A stretch of 64,000 bases of DNA from Oscillospiraceae bacterium. GTDB taxonomy: Bacteria; Bacillota; Clostridia; Oscillospirales; Acutalibacteraceae. Shown one piece after another: positions 44,470 through 53,482 of this stretch. The stretch lies in NCBI GenBank assembly GCA_015065425.1, contig SVQH01000002.1:1-64000 (forward strand). The letters are read 5' to 3'. Position 1 is the first letter of the stretch. Each line of letters opens with the position of its first letter. Made by a program: the position numbers and the translations under genes. Below the pieces are notes generated by a model. It did no database searches, was not told the DNA's origin, and saw only the letters and a program-made list of their open reading frames with translations.

Positions 44470-45663
44470 TCATTTTAATCTGAGCTTCAGAAGCTTTGTG
44501 AAAATTTCATCCGCTGCTTGTTCCTTTGACATAAGGGGCAGCTGTGTCTCATCCTCTTTCGTTATCATCGTTATTACATTTGTGGATGTCCCGAAGCCTG
44601 CACCTTCAACTTTGAGATTGTTGGCACATATCATATCAAGATTTTTCTTTTCAAGCTTTTTTCTTGAATTTGCAATAAGGTCCTTTGTTTCCATTGAAAA
44701 ACCGCAGAGTGTCTGACCTTCTTTTTTGTTTTCGCCGAGGTATTTCAGAATATCGTCCGTTCTGTCAAGTTCAATAACGGCATCTGCATCAGTCTTTTTT
44801 ATTTTATCCGCTGCAACAGTTTTCGGTCTGTAATCGGCAACAGCGGCAGCTTTTACTATGATGTCTGCATCTGAGTATTCCTTTACTTTTTCAAACATAT
44901 CCTTTGCACTGCCTATATGAACGGTGTTTACAAACAGAGGGTCTGAAAGTGTGTCCGAGCCTGTTACGAGTGTTACCTCTGCTCCTCTCATTGCGGCACA
45001 CTTTGCAAGGGCATAGCCCATTTTCCCCGTGGAATGATTGGTTATATATCTTACGGGGTCAATGTCTTCTTTGGTGGCACCTGCCGTAACAAGAACTCTG
45101 AGTCCTTTCATATCTTTTTCTTTTGATATACCGTGAATAACGCTTTCAAGAAGTGTTGCGGGGGATGGAAGCTTTCCTTTGCCCGTGTCTCCGCAGGCAA
45201 GCCTGCCCGAATCGGGGGTAATTATCTCCCAGCCGTATTTCCCGAGAGCGGCAATATTGTCCTGAGTTACGGGATTTTCATACATCCTTGTATTCATTGC
45301 GGGAGCGATTATTTTTTTGCAGTTGCAGGCAAGAGCAGTTGATGTTAGCATATCGTCTGCAATGCCGTGAGCAAGCTTTGCAATGACATTTGCAGTGGCA
45401 GGAGCGATAATGAGACAATCGGCTTTTCCCGAAAGAGAAATATGAGGTATTTCCGTGCCTGAGTCCTTGTCAAAAATGTCCGTGTGTACTTTGTTGCCCG
45501 TAAGAGCTTCAAATGTCAGAGGAGTCATGAATTCGAGTGCTCCCTTTGTCATTATCACATGAACATCGCAGTTCTGTTTTATGAGAAGTGAGGTAAGCTC
45601 AGCCGCTTTATAGCAGGCGATGCCTCCCGTTATTCCTAAAAGTACGGTTTTTCCCGTGAGCAT
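44470..45663 (-). CDS. coaBC: Bifunctional phosphopantothenoylcysteine decarboxylase/synthetase
   Basis: 397 residues. CoaC part (1-185): GITGGIACYKAAEL (FMN site), catalytic His in EIPHISLSGKAD, PAMNTRMYENP, and the catalytic cysteine in ACGDTGKGKLPS. CoaB part (about 195-397): LVTAGATKEDIDPVRYITN, HSTGKMGYALA, AAAVADYRPK. Together they convert 4'-phosphopantothenate and cysteine to 4'-phosphopantetheine. ATG 45663 with a GGGAGG box; an upstream in-frame start lacks one. Divergent from the pantothenate transporter/coaX operon, with the two promoters about 75 bases apart, so the locus is a CoA cluster. Confidence 0.95.
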   Translation of the reverse strand: MLTGKTVLLGITGGIACYKAAELTSLLIKQNCDVHVIMTKGALEFMTPLTFEALTGNKVHTDIFDKDSGTEIPHISLSGKADCLIIAPATANVIAKLAHGIADDMLTSTALACNCKKIIAPAMNTRMYENPVTQDNIAALGKYGWEIITPDSGRLACGDTGKGKLPSPATLLESVIHGISKEKDMKGLRVLVTAGATKEDIDPVRYITNHSTGKMGYALAKCAAMRGAEVTLVTGSDTLSDPLFVNTVHIGSAKDMFEKVKEYSDADIIVKAAAVADYRPKTVAADKIKKTDADAVIELDRTDDILKYLGENKKEGQTLCGFSMETKDLIANSRKKLEKKNLDMICANNLKVEGAGFGTSTNVITMITKEDETQLPLMSKEQAADEIFTKLLKLRLK

Positions 45664-45699
45664 AAAAATACCTCCCGATGAATAATATTCACTGAATAA

Positions 45700-45728
45700 A
45701 TTATACAAAAATAATCGTTATTTGTAAA
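45700..45728 (-). promoter_or_regulatory. Promoter of coaBC
   Basis: Minus strand: TTTACA (45723-45728), spacer 17, TATAAT (45700-45705). Confidence 0.65.
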
Positions 45729-45777
45729 TACATTTACTAAACAAGGAAAGAAAAAATAAGGAAAAGACACAAAAAAC

Positions 45778-45806
45778 TTGCATTTTACATAGTCACTTTG
45801 TATAAT
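45778..45806 (+). promoter_or_regulatory. Promoter of the panT-coaX operon
   Basis: TTGCAT (45778-45783), spacer 17, TATAAT (45801-45806). Confidence 0.75.
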
Positions 45807-45814
45807 GGATGTGT

Positions 45815-45930
45815 AAGAATCGCAAAAATCTTTGCCGATGCACCTTATCGGGCGTCAGGCAGAAAAGAGAGTATGCGGTACTTAAAACCGTAATTTGCGT
45901 TGTATCGGTTTTTCTGAACAGCAGCAGGAG
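45815..45930 (+). other. Possibly structured leader RNA
   Basis: About 125 bases between promoter and start codon. Pairings: CCGAT/ATCGG (around 45832-45850) and CGGT/ACCG (around 45875-45890). No match to the THF or other riboswitch patterns I know. It could sense pantothenate or CoA, but this is speculation. Confidence 0.3.
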
Positions 45931-45938
45931 GGAAAAAT

Positions 45939-46625
45939 ATGAATATGAAAAAAAGAAATGATAAGGTAAGACAGCAGGTAATTCTGGCTCTTTTTACTGC
46001 AATAGTTTTGCTTCTGGCTTTTACTCCTATCGGTCTTATAGATCTTCCGATAATAAAGGCTACGATACTGCATGTTCCCGTTATTATCGGTTCAGTTATT
46101 TTAGGCCCCAAAAAGGGTGCATTTCTCGGCTTTGTGTTCGGACTTTCAAGTATAATAAAGAACAGTATTGCACCGAGCCTTCTTTCTTTTGCTTTTACTC
46201 CCTTTGTGCCCCTTCCCGGACTTCAGAAGGGAAGTTTTCTCTCGATACTTATATGTTTTTTACCGAGAATTCTTGTAGGCGTGACTCCCTATTATACGGT
46301 GAAGGGCATTGAGCTTCTCGTTGAAAAAGTCTTCAGAAAGAGAAATCAGGGTATAAGAAGTGCGGCAACCACTGTGGCAGCCGTTGTCGGTGCTTTTACA
46401 AATACTGTTCTTGTTATGGGAATGATATATCTTTTCTTCAAGGATGCTTATGCTGCCGCAAACAATATACCCGTTGAGACCGTACTTACCGTGGTTCTCG
46501 GAGTTGTGGGAACAAACGGTGTTCCCGAAGCCATAGCGGCGGCAGTTATTACCACGCCCGTATGTCTTGCACTCGATAAAGTGCTCGGTGTGAAAACCGG
46601 CGGAAAATCAGCGGTAACAAAATGA
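45939..46625 (+). CDS. panT: ECF transporter S component, probably for pantothenate
   Basis: 228 residues, about six membrane helices. ECF S-component features: QQVILALFTAIVLLLAFTPIG with small residues for the EcfT interface, LDLPIIKATILHVPVIIGSVILGPKKGAFLGFVFG, and PGLQKGSF. The vitamin is assigned by context: coaX overlaps its stop by 4 bases (ATGA) and coaBC is divergent, so pantothenate (PanT) is most likely; folate-type S components look similar. It needs the EcfA/A'/T module encoded elsewhere. AGGAGGG box at 45926-45932. Confidence 0.75.
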   Translation: MNMKKRNDKVRQQVILALFTAIVLLLAFTPIGLIDLPIIKATILHVPVIIGSVILGPKKGAFLGFVFGLSSIIKNSIAPSLLSFAFTPFVPLPGLQKGSFLSILICFLPRILVGVTPYYTVKGIELLVEKVFRKRNQGIRSAATTVAAVVGAFTNTVLVMGMIYLFFKDAYAAANNIPVETVLTVVLGVVGTNGVPEAIAAAVITTPVCLALDKVLGVKTGGKSAVTK

Positions 46626-47368
46626 TATATGCAGTAGATATAGGCAATACTAATATATGTGTTGCAGGATTTGAAAAAGAATACGAACCCGTTTTTATAA
46701 AGAATTATCCTGACAATCTTTATCATTCCTCCGGGGAACTTGTCAAGGCTCTGAGAGAATTACCCACAGAACCTGAGGGAGCTGTTCTTTGTTCTGTTGT
46801 TCCTGCTCTTACGCCTTTGGCAAAAACAGCTCTTGATGAGATAACGGGCGGAAATGTTGTTGTCATTGACAGCGGTTTCAATGACGGATTGAGACTTTCA
46901 GGCTATGACAGACATAAACTCGGCAATGACAGAGTAGCGGATATGACTGCCGTAAAATCTCTTTACCCGGTTCCTGCCGTAATATTTGATATGGGGACAG
47001 CCACTACGGTTTCCGTAATAGACCGCGAGGGTGTATTTGTCGGCGGTATGATACTGCCGGGGCTCGGGCTTTCCGTAAATGCACTGTCATCGGGAACTGC
47101 ACTTCTTCCCGGAATAAAGCCGTATCAGCCAAATTCTCTTTTGGGACAGGATACGGTGTCGTGCATAAACAACGGTGTGATATATTCTCAGGCTTCTTCC
47201 ATTGAGGGTATATGTGCAAGAGTTGAAGATGAATTCGGTGAAAAAATAACTGCCGTTGTGACGGGAGGGGCGGCAAAATTTATCCTTCCCGTATGTAAAA
47301 GGCAGGTAATATATGATGAACACCTTTTACTTAAAGGCTTGAAAATATTATATGATAACAGAAAATGA
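46622..47368 (+). CDS. coaX: Type III pantothenate kinase
   Basis: 248 residues, the standard CoaX length. ASKHA-fold motifs: MIYAVDIGNTN (phosphate loop), GNDRVADMTAV (G-x-D-R equivalent with the catalytic Asp), IFDMGTATTVSVID (second phosphate loop), GGMILPGLGLS and VVTGGAAKFI (adenosine). Phosphorylates pantothenate in the first step of CoA synthesis, insensitive to CoA feedback and needing a monovalent cation. ATGA overlap with the transporter gene means translational coupling. A hairpin directly after its stop may end the operon. Confidence 0.95.
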   Translation: MIYAVDIGNTNICVAGFEKEYEPVFIKNYPDNLYHSSGELVKALRELPTEPEGAVLCSVVPALTPLAKTALDEITGGNVVVIDSGFNDGLRLSGYDRHKLGNDRVADMTAVKSLYPVPAVIFDMGTATTVSVIDREGVFVGGMILPGLGLSVNALSSGTALLPGIKPYQPNSLLGQDTVSCINNGVIYSQASSIEGICARVEDEFGEKITAVVTGGAAKFILPVCKRQVIYDEHLLLKGLKILYDNRK

Positions 47369-47397
47369 TCCCTTTTCTTTCCGAAAAGGGGTCTTTT
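47367..47397 (+). terminator. Hairpin after coaX
   Basis: GATCCCTTTTC (47367-47377) and GAAAAGGGGTC (47383-47393), then TTTTC. It starts inside the coaX stop codon and ends about 20 bases before the next ATG. The weak T-run suggests attenuation or partial termination. Confidence 0.55.
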
Positions 47398-47411
47398 CGG
47401 AAGAAGGCATA

Positions 47412-48743
47412 ATGACAAGGGAACAGACTGTTAAAGAAATTGCCCGAAAAATAGCCGCACAGGGCGGCAGAGCCTATTATGTGGGCGGCTTTGTCCGTGA
47501 CAGGCTTCTCGGCATTGAAAATAAGGATATTGATATTGAAGTACACTCGGTTGATGTGCAGAGTCTTCGGAAAATTTTATCCGAAGCGGGAGAAATTCTC
47601 GAAATGGGCGAGTCCTTCGGGATTTTTTCTCTGAAAGGCTTCGATATTGATATTGCCATGCCCAGAAGCGAGGCGGTAACGGGCAGAGGACACAGAGATT
47701 TTGCAATAAGTGTCGATCCGTTTATCGGAACAAAAAAAGCGGCAGAAAGAAGAGATTTTACCGTAAATGCTCTTATGGAGGATGTGCTTACAGGGGAGAT
47801 TATCGATCATTTCGGAGGAAAAAATGACCTGAAAAATAAAATACTGCGTCATGTGAATGACAGCAGCTTCCCCGAGGATCCTCTGAGAGTTCTTCGCCTT
47901 GCCCGGTTTTCTGCAAGGTTCGATTTTTCGGTGGCTGAGGAAACAAAGGAGCTTTGCAGGCATATAGATTTATCCTCTCTTTCAAAAGAAAGGATAGAAG
48001 GGGAGATGAAAAAAGCTTTGATGAAAGCTGAAAAGCCGTCCGTTTTTTTTGAAGTGTTAAGAGAAGTGAACGGTCTTGACTACTGGTTTCCCGAAATAAA
48101 AAAACTCATAGGGCTTCCTCAGAATCCTGTTTTTCATCCCGAAGGGGATGTGTGGGTACACACCATGATGGTGCTGGATACAGGTGCTTTATACAGAGAA
48201 AAAACAAGCGAACCGTATTATTTTATGCTCTCGTGTCTTTGTCATGACCTCGGAAAAATAATTTCTACCGAGGAGATTGACGGAGTTATACATTCTTATG
48301 AGCATGAGAAACGCGGCATTAGTCTCATAAAGGATTTTCTCGGCAGAATAACAAATGAAAAAGAGCTTATTTCCTATGTTCTCAATATGACGTTGCTTCA
48401 CATGAAGCCCTTTGTTATGACAAGAGCAGGGTCGTCCGTAAAATCCGTGAATAAGCTTTTTGATGAAAGTATTGCCCCCGAAGACCTTATTTATCTTTCA
48501 TCCTGTGACAATTTCGGAAGACATGATGATATACAAAAAGAGCTGCTCGAAAAATATGAAGTATATAAAGAGTATATGTCCCGACCCTTTGTTCAGGGAA
48601 AAGACCTTATAGAAGCAGGACTTGTGCCGAATAAGAGTTTTTCTGAAATTTTAGCCTATGCACATAAGCTGAGACTTGCAGGAATAAAAAAAGAAAGTGC
48701 CCTGAAACAGACACTTTCTTATGCAAGAAAATTTAAGAAATAA
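47412..48743 (+). CDS. cca: CCA tRNA nucleotidyltransferase/poly(A) polymerase family, with HD domain
   Basis: 443 residues. Pol-beta nucleotidyltransferase head: YYVGGFVRDRLLG, NKDIDIEVHSVD (two metal Asp), RRDFTVNALMED; then EDPLRVLRLARFSARF and RIEGEMKKAL. An HD domain follows at about 225-330 (VWVHTMMVLD, LSCLCHDLGKI), as in HD-containing clostridial CCA-adding enzymes. Adds or repairs the 3' CCA of tRNA; HD cleaves 2'3'-cyclic or phosphate ends. ATG 47412 with AAGAAGG; the earlier in-frame region is the terminator hairpin. Confidence 0.88.
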   Translation: MTREQTVKEIARKIAAQGGRAYYVGGFVRDRLLGIENKDIDIEVHSVDVQSLRKILSEAGEILEMGESFGIFSLKGFDIDIAMPRSEAVTGRGHRDFAISVDPFIGTKKAAERRDFTVNALMEDVLTGEIIDHFGGKNDLKNKILRHVNDSSFPEDPLRVLRLARFSARFDFSVAEETKELCRHIDLSSLSKERIEGEMKKALMKAEKPSVFFEVLREVNGLDYWFPEIKKLIGLPQNPVFHPEGDVWVHTMMVLDTGALYREKTSEPYYFMLSCLCHDLGKIISTEEIDGVIHSYEHEKRGISLIKDFLGRITNEKELISYVLNMTLLHMKPFVMTRAGSSVKSVNKLFDESIAPEDLIYLSSCDNFGRHDDIQKELLEKYEVYKEYMSRPFVQGKDLIEAGLVPNKSFSEILAYAHKLRLAGIKKESALKQTLSYARKFKK

Positions 48744-48753
48744 AACACATAAA

Positions 48754-50283
48754 TTATGATTTATTATCAGGGAACACGGGATAAGTTCTTCTGTACAGGG
48801 AATTGATTTTTTTGAAATAAGCCGTATCCACGCTGTCGATGGTATCTTTTGTTGTGCGGTATCTCCAGTTTTTTTCGGGAACGCCCGGAATGTTCATTCT
48901 TGCATCGCTTCCGAAGCCGCACATGTCCTGGAAAGCAATGACAGCAGTGTTTGATGAGGATTTCCACACGGCTTCAATAATTTTACGGCAGCTTTCCGAA
49001 TGGAATCCTCCGTCTCCCCAGTTGTTACCCGTAAAGCCCACATAATCGAGAGCAAATGCTCTCTCTTTTTCGTTTGCTTCCCACAGCCATCCGAGAAGGG
49101 TATTGTTGTCGTGAGTGCCGCAGTAGTTCACGGAATTTATCACCGTGTTGTGAGGCATGTGGAGTGAATCTCCGTCAGGCTCAAAGCCGAACTGTACGAC
49201 CTTCATTCCGGGGAAGCCCGAGTCTGCAAGAAGCTTTGTTACGTCCTCACCGAAAATGCCGAGATCTTCTGCAATTATGGGAAGGTCTCCGAAGGTCTTT
49301 TTTATTTCATTGAACAGCTTCATGCCGGGACCTGTTATCCATTCGCCGTTTTTTGCCGTCTTTGATGAAGCGGGTATTTTCCAGTAGGATGCAAAGGCTC
49401 TGAAATGGTCAATTCGTACACAGTCATAAGTCTTGAAACACTGCTTTATACGGGACAGCCACCATTTGTAGCTGTCCTTTTCCATATATTCCCAGTTGTA
49501 AAGGGGATTTCCCCATAACTGACCGTCCTCGGAAAAGTAGTCGGGGGGACAGCCTGCAACAGCTTCGGGCTTCAGTGTTTCTTTGTCTATCTGAAACTGT
49601 GCAGTGTCAGCCCATACGTCGGCAGAGTCCATTGCAACATATATGGGCATATCTCCGATAATTGCTATACCTTTTTTGTTTACATAAGCTTTTATTTCGT
49701 TCCACTGCTTAAAGAAGATGTACTGGGTGAATTTCCAGAAGGCACAGTCTTCTTCAAATTCACGGCGGTGGTTTTTTGCTGTTTTATAACGGGAATATTT
49801 CTCATCCCATTCCCACCAGGGCTTGTCGTTGTGTTTTTCTTTCAGTGCCATAAACAGAGAAAAATCAGCAAGCCAGGGATTTTCTTCGGAGAAAGTGCGT
49901 ACTTCCTCGGCAATTTCGGAAGAGATTCGTGAAAAAGCCTTTTTCAGAAGCTTCATCCTTTTTTCGGAAGCAAATTCGTAATCGGCTGTATAAGGTGAGC
50001 CTGTATATATGTTTTCTTCATATTCTTCCCGTGTGCAAAGTCCGTCTTTATATAAGGCTTTGGGGTCAATAAAAAGGATGTTCCCCGCAAAGGCTGAAGC
50101 TGAACAGTAAGGGGAGTTAGCTTTATCCACGGGGTTGAAGGGAAGCACCTGCCAGTAACCGAAATTCATTTCGTGAAGTTTGTCTGCAAAATACATGCAG
50201 TTTTCGTCAAATACTCCGATTCCGTATTCTGACGGAATCGTTGAGATGTGCATGAGCACACCTGCTGCTCTGTTTTTTAACAT
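48754..50283 (-). CDS. malQ: 4-alpha-glucanotransferase (amylomaltase)
   Basis: 509 residues, the normal length for GH77. Landmarks: RAAGVLMHISTIPSEYGIG, FGYWQVLPFNPVD, SPYCSASAFAGN, IAIIGDMPIYVAMDSADVW, YDCVRIDHFRAFASYW (nucleophile Asp), LPIIAEDLGIFG (acid/base Glu) and NYCGTHDNNTLLGW (transition-state Asp). Transfers maltodextrin segments between alpha-1,4-glucans in the cytoplasm. ATG 50283 chosen (MLKNRAAG, AAAGGA upstream). Divergent from a GH3 operon with overlapping promoters. Confidence 0.97.
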   Translation of the reverse strand: MLKNRAAGVLMHISTIPSEYGIGVFDENCMYFADKLHEMNFGYWQVLPFNPVDKANSPYCSASAFAGNILFIDPKALYKDGLCTREEYEENIYTGSPYTADYEFASEKRMKLLKKAFSRISSEIAEEVRTFSEENPWLADFSLFMALKEKHNDKPWWEWDEKYSRYKTAKNHRREFEEDCAFWKFTQYIFFKQWNEIKAYVNKKGIAIIGDMPIYVAMDSADVWADTAQFQIDKETLKPEAVAGCPPDYFSEDGQLWGNPLYNWEYMEKDSYKWWLSRIKQCFKTYDCVRIDHFRAFASYWKIPASSKTAKNGEWITGPGMKLFNEIKKTFGDLPIIAEDLGIFGEDVTKLLADSGFPGMKVVQFGFEPDGDSLHMPHNTVINSVNYCGTHDNNTLLGWLWEANEKERAFALDYVGFTGNNWGDGGFHSESCRKIIEAVWKSSSNTAVIAFQDMCGFGSDARMNIPGVPEKNWRYRTTKDTIDSVDTAYFKKINSLYRRTYPVFPDNKS

Positions 50284-50320
50284 TTTACCATTATCCTTTG
50301 TATAAGTGATTTTAAGAAGT

Positions 50321-50371
50321 ATTTTACCACAGTGACTTTTGGTTGACAATACATTTTTTTATTGTTATTAT
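50321..50371. promoter_or_regulatory. Overlapping divergent promoters of malQ and the GH3 operon
   Basis: Plus: TTGACA (50343-50348), spacer 17, TATTAT (50366-50371). Minus: TTGTCA (50344-50349), spacer 17, TAAAAT (50321-50326). The two -35 boxes occupy the same six or seven bases, so the promoters cannot be occupied together. Confidence 0.75.
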
Positions 50372-50411
50372 AAATTATAAACAAAATTATTCATTTTGGG
50401 GGATTTGCATT

Positions 50412-52433
50412 ATGCTTAATGACAAAAAATACAGACTTTCCTTTACAGCAGAAGCTGAGAAGCTTGTTGAGCAGATGAGCCTTCGGGAAAAGGTCGTTCT
50501 TCTGGCGGGACACTGTAAATGGTATCAGAGTATGGGTATCGGAAGTTATAATTCTTTTCCTTACGGGGCCGGCGGTAATGACAGACTCGGTATTTCTCAG
50601 ATGCTGTTCTGTGACGGCCCCAGAGGTTGTGTCAGCGGAAATTCCACCTGTTTCCCCGTTACCATGGCAAGAGGTGCAACATTTGACCCTGAGCTTGAAG
50701 AAAGGGTAGGCAACGCCATTGCAAAGGAGATAAGAGCAAACGGCGGTAACTTTTTCGGCGGTGTCTGCATAAATGTTCCTTATAATCCGGGCGGCGGCAG
50801 AAGTCAGGAGACCTTCGGTGAAGACAGTGTTCATATAGGAAAAATGGCATCTGCACTGGTAAAAGGTGTACAGGATGAAAGTGTAATTGCATGTATAAAG
50901 CATTTTGCTTTCAACAGTATGGAAAATTCCCGTTTCTGGGTTAATATCAATGCTGACAAGAGAACAGAAAGAGAGATATATCTCCGCCATTTCAAAGAAT
51001 GTATAGATGCAGGTGCGGCTGCTGTAATGAGTTCATACAACAGATATCGGGGACATTTCAACGGAGCCAATAATTATCTTCTGAGAGATGTCTTAAAAGG
51101 TGAATGGGATTTTGACGGATTTGTAGTTTCTGACTTTTTCTTCGGACTTCATAACACGTCGGGCGGCATGAATGCCGGTCTTGATGTGGAAATGAACATA
51201 AGGAGGAAATATACTTACGGCAATATAAAACGGGCACTTAAAAAAGGTAAAATTACGGAAAATCAGATAAATGAAGCCTCTGTCAGAATTGTAAGAACCA
51301 TACTTGCTGCCGAAAACGCAAAGGGCGACAGGGAATATCCGAAGGAGCTTATTGCCTGTGAAGAGCATATAGCACTCGCAAAGGAAGTTGCAGACAAGAG
51401 TATAACGCTCATAAAAAATGAAAACGGACTTCTTCCCCTTGATGTAAATAAAATCAGAAGCATAGCCCTTGTCGGCGACCTTGCAGATGAGGAAAACATC
51501 GGTGATAACGGTTCAAGTCAGGTGCATCCTCCCTATATAAAAACCGTAAAGCAAGCTATTGAAGAAAATTATCCCGAGGCACACATGACATATATTCCCA
51601 CTGCCGAAGTAAAAGACCGTCATTATATAATACAGCATGCAGATGCAGTTATACTTGTATGCGGAATGAAGCATTCCGACGAGGGTGAGTATATAGTTGT
51701 AATAGGCGGAGACAGAAAAGAGCTGGGACTTAAGAAAAAAGAAGTCAGTATGATAAAGGAAGTGGCAGAACTCAATAAAAATACCGCTGTTGTGCTCATG
51801 GGCGGCAATATGATAAGAATGAGTGAATGGCACGGGGGGGTAAGTGCCGTACTGATGGCTTATTATCCCGGTATGGAGGGCGGTACCTCCATTGCCGATG
51901 TCATTTTCGGAAAAGTGAATCCCGGAGGAAAGCTTCCTTTCGTAATCGGTAAAAAGGACAGTGATTTCCCCGAGGTAAGATGGCAGGCTTTAGAGCAGTA
52001 TTACGGTTATTATCACGGCTACAAAAAACTGCTTCGTGACAACAAAACCGAGGATTATCCCTACGGCTTCGGACTTTCATATACTGATTTCCGCATTTCC
52101 GAGCCTGTGATGTCACATATCGACAAGGATACGGCAGTTTTTACTGTTGATGTAAAAAATATCGGTTCCCGTGAAGGCAGTGAGACAGTGCAGCTCTATA
52201 TAGGATATGCAAACAGTGCCGTAGAAAGACCCGTAAGAGAGCTTCGTGACTTCAGGCGTGTTTATCTCGGTGCAGGTGAGAGTGCACAGGTAAAGCTTTC
52301 AGTCAGAAAGGCAGACCTCTCCTACTACGGAGAAAACGGCTTCACTGAAGAAGATATTACATATATTGCATACATCGGCAATTCGGAAAAGGATGCAAGA
52401 GAACACAGAACAGAGTTTGAATTCAGTTTATGA
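50412..52433 (+). CDS. GH3 beta-glucosidase-type glycoside hydrolase
   Basis: 673 residues, cytoplasmic. The GH3 TIM barrel starts with LVEQMSLREKVVLLAG and has the substrate/active-site features LFCDGPRG, CIKHFAFNSMENSRF (KH-x-x-x-N type), GAAAVMSSYNRYRG and the nucleophile Asp in GFVVSDFFFG. The second alpha/beta sandwich (about 320-530) and a C-terminal fibronectin-III-like domain (IGSREGSETVQLYIG, YLGAGESAQVKLSV) follow. Normally cleaves beta-glucosides or related exo-beta-glycosides. ATG 50412 chosen. First gene of a four-gene operon. Confidence 0.93.
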   Translation: MLNDKKYRLSFTAEAEKLVEQMSLREKVVLLAGHCKWYQSMGIGSYNSFPYGAGGNDRLGISQMLFCDGPRGCVSGNSTCFPVTMARGATFDPELEERVGNAIAKEIRANGGNFFGGVCINVPYNPGGGRSQETFGEDSVHIGKMASALVKGVQDESVIACIKHFAFNSMENSRFWVNINADKRTEREIYLRHFKECIDAGAAAVMSSYNRYRGHFNGANNYLLRDVLKGEWDFDGFVVSDFFFGLHNTSGGMNAGLDVEMNIRRKYTYGNIKRALKKGKITENQINEASVRIVRTILAAENAKGDREYPKELIACEEHIALAKEVADKSITLIKNENGLLPLDVNKIRSIALVGDLADEENIGDNGSSQVHPPYIKTVKQAIEENYPEAHMTYIPTAEVKDRHYIIQHADAVILVCGMKHSDEGEYIVVIGGDRKELGLKKKEVSMIKEVAELNKNTAVVLMGGNMIRMSEWHGGVSAVLMAYYPGMEGGTSIADVIFGKVNPGGKLPFVIGKKDSDFPEVRWQALEQYYGYYHGYKKLLRDNKTEDYPYGFGLSYTDFRISEPVMSHIDKDTAVFTVDVKNIGSREGSETVQLYIGYANSAVERPVRELRDFRRVYLGAGESAQVKLSVRKADLSYYGENGFTEEDITYIAYIGNSEKDAREHRTEFEFSL

Positions 52434-52445
52434 TTTTGGTGTAGT

Positions 52446-53465
52446 ATGAAAAAAAATGATTTTTCTCCCGATGAGTTTTTTAAGGATTTGTATAATAACA
52501 GACCTTGTCCTTATGAAAACATAAAGGACAGTGATATTACCGTTAAAAGCAGAGATATAAAGGAAGAATTAAAAAAGGTTTTTGCTTTGGATAATATTCC
52601 CGGAAAAACAGAGGAACTGACAACACATATCCTCAAAGAAGAAAAAAGAAAGAACTATATTATCAGAACATTTTCTGTTGAAATCTGTAAAAACTGGAAT
52701 ATGCTCTGTTATCTTCTTGTGCCTGAAAAGCCTTCCTTGTACGGCGTGGTAGCAGTTCCCGGACACGGCTACGGGGTCAGGCAGATTATAAGACAGGGAA
52801 AAAACGGAAAATACAGAAAAATAAATTTCTTTGATAATTACCAGAAAAATTTTGCTGAAGAACTGGCTTTGAGAGGTAACACAGTCATTGCCTTTGAGCC
52901 TGTTGCCTTCGGAAAAGCGAGATTAAAAAAGGACAGCAGAAAGCCTTTTTATATTTCATCCTGTGAGACGGTTTCCATGCATTCGTTGATGTACGGTTTT
53001 TCTGCCGCCTCTCTTCGGGTATATCAGGCAATAAGATGCATTGATATACTCCAAAAAGAGGGTCTGTCCCGTTTCGGAATAATGGGTATTTCCGGCGGAG
53101 GACTTGTGTCGCTTTATACATCCCTGCTTGACGACAGAATTGAAAAGACCGTGATATCGGGATACGTAAATACCTTCGGGAAAAGTGTGCTTTCTATGTG
53201 GCACTGTCCCGATAATTATATTCCCGCACTTCTGAGAGTGGGAGATATGTATGATTTTGCCGCAGCACTTGCACCGAAAAAGCTTCTTATTGAATGCGGG
53301 AAAAAAGATAAGCTTTTTCCCGTTGATGCGTCTTCCGAAGCCATTGAAAAGATTGCTGAGGTATATGAAAAGCTCGGTGTCAGGGATAATTTTAAGTACG
53401 ACGTGCATGAGGGAAAACATCAGGTATCGGGTCGTTTGTCCTTTGATTTTTTCAATGAAATATAG
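52446..53465 (+). CDS. Alpha/beta hydrolase, acetyl-xylan-esterase-like
   Basis: 339 residues, no signal peptide. The catalytic domain (about 90-335) shows VAVPGHGYGVRQI, the nucleophile elbow GIMGISGGGLVSLYTS, an acid candidate in IECGKKDKLFPVDAS and a C-terminal histidine in VHEGKHQVSG: the family with a long helical N-terminal part, related to the dienelactone hydrolase/acetyl-xylan-esterase group. Starts 12 bases after the GH3 stop, so same operon. Likely removes acyl groups from imported oligosaccharides (inference). Confidence 0.75.
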   Translation: MKKNDFSPDEFFKDLYNNRPCPYENIKDSDITVKSRDIKEELKKVFALDNIPGKTEELTTHILKEEKRKNYIIRTFSVEICKNWNMLCYLLVPEKPSLYGVVAVPGHGYGVRQIIRQGKNGKYRKINFFDNYQKNFAEELALRGNTVIAFEPVAFGKARLKKDSRKPFYISSCETVSMHSLMYGFSAASLRVYQAIRCIDILQKEGLSRFGIMGISGGGLVSLYTSLLDDRIEKTVISGYVNTFGKSVLSMWHCPDNYIPALLRVGDMYDFAAALAPKKLLIECGKKDKLFPVDASSEAIEKIAEVYEKLGVRDNFKYDVHEGKHQVSGRLSFDFFNEI

Positions 53466-53482
53466 TTTCGGAGGGAGAATAT

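Noticed and set aside
45815..45930. THF or other known riboswitch
   Set aside because: Does not contain the conserved core sequences I know for folate-class riboswitches.
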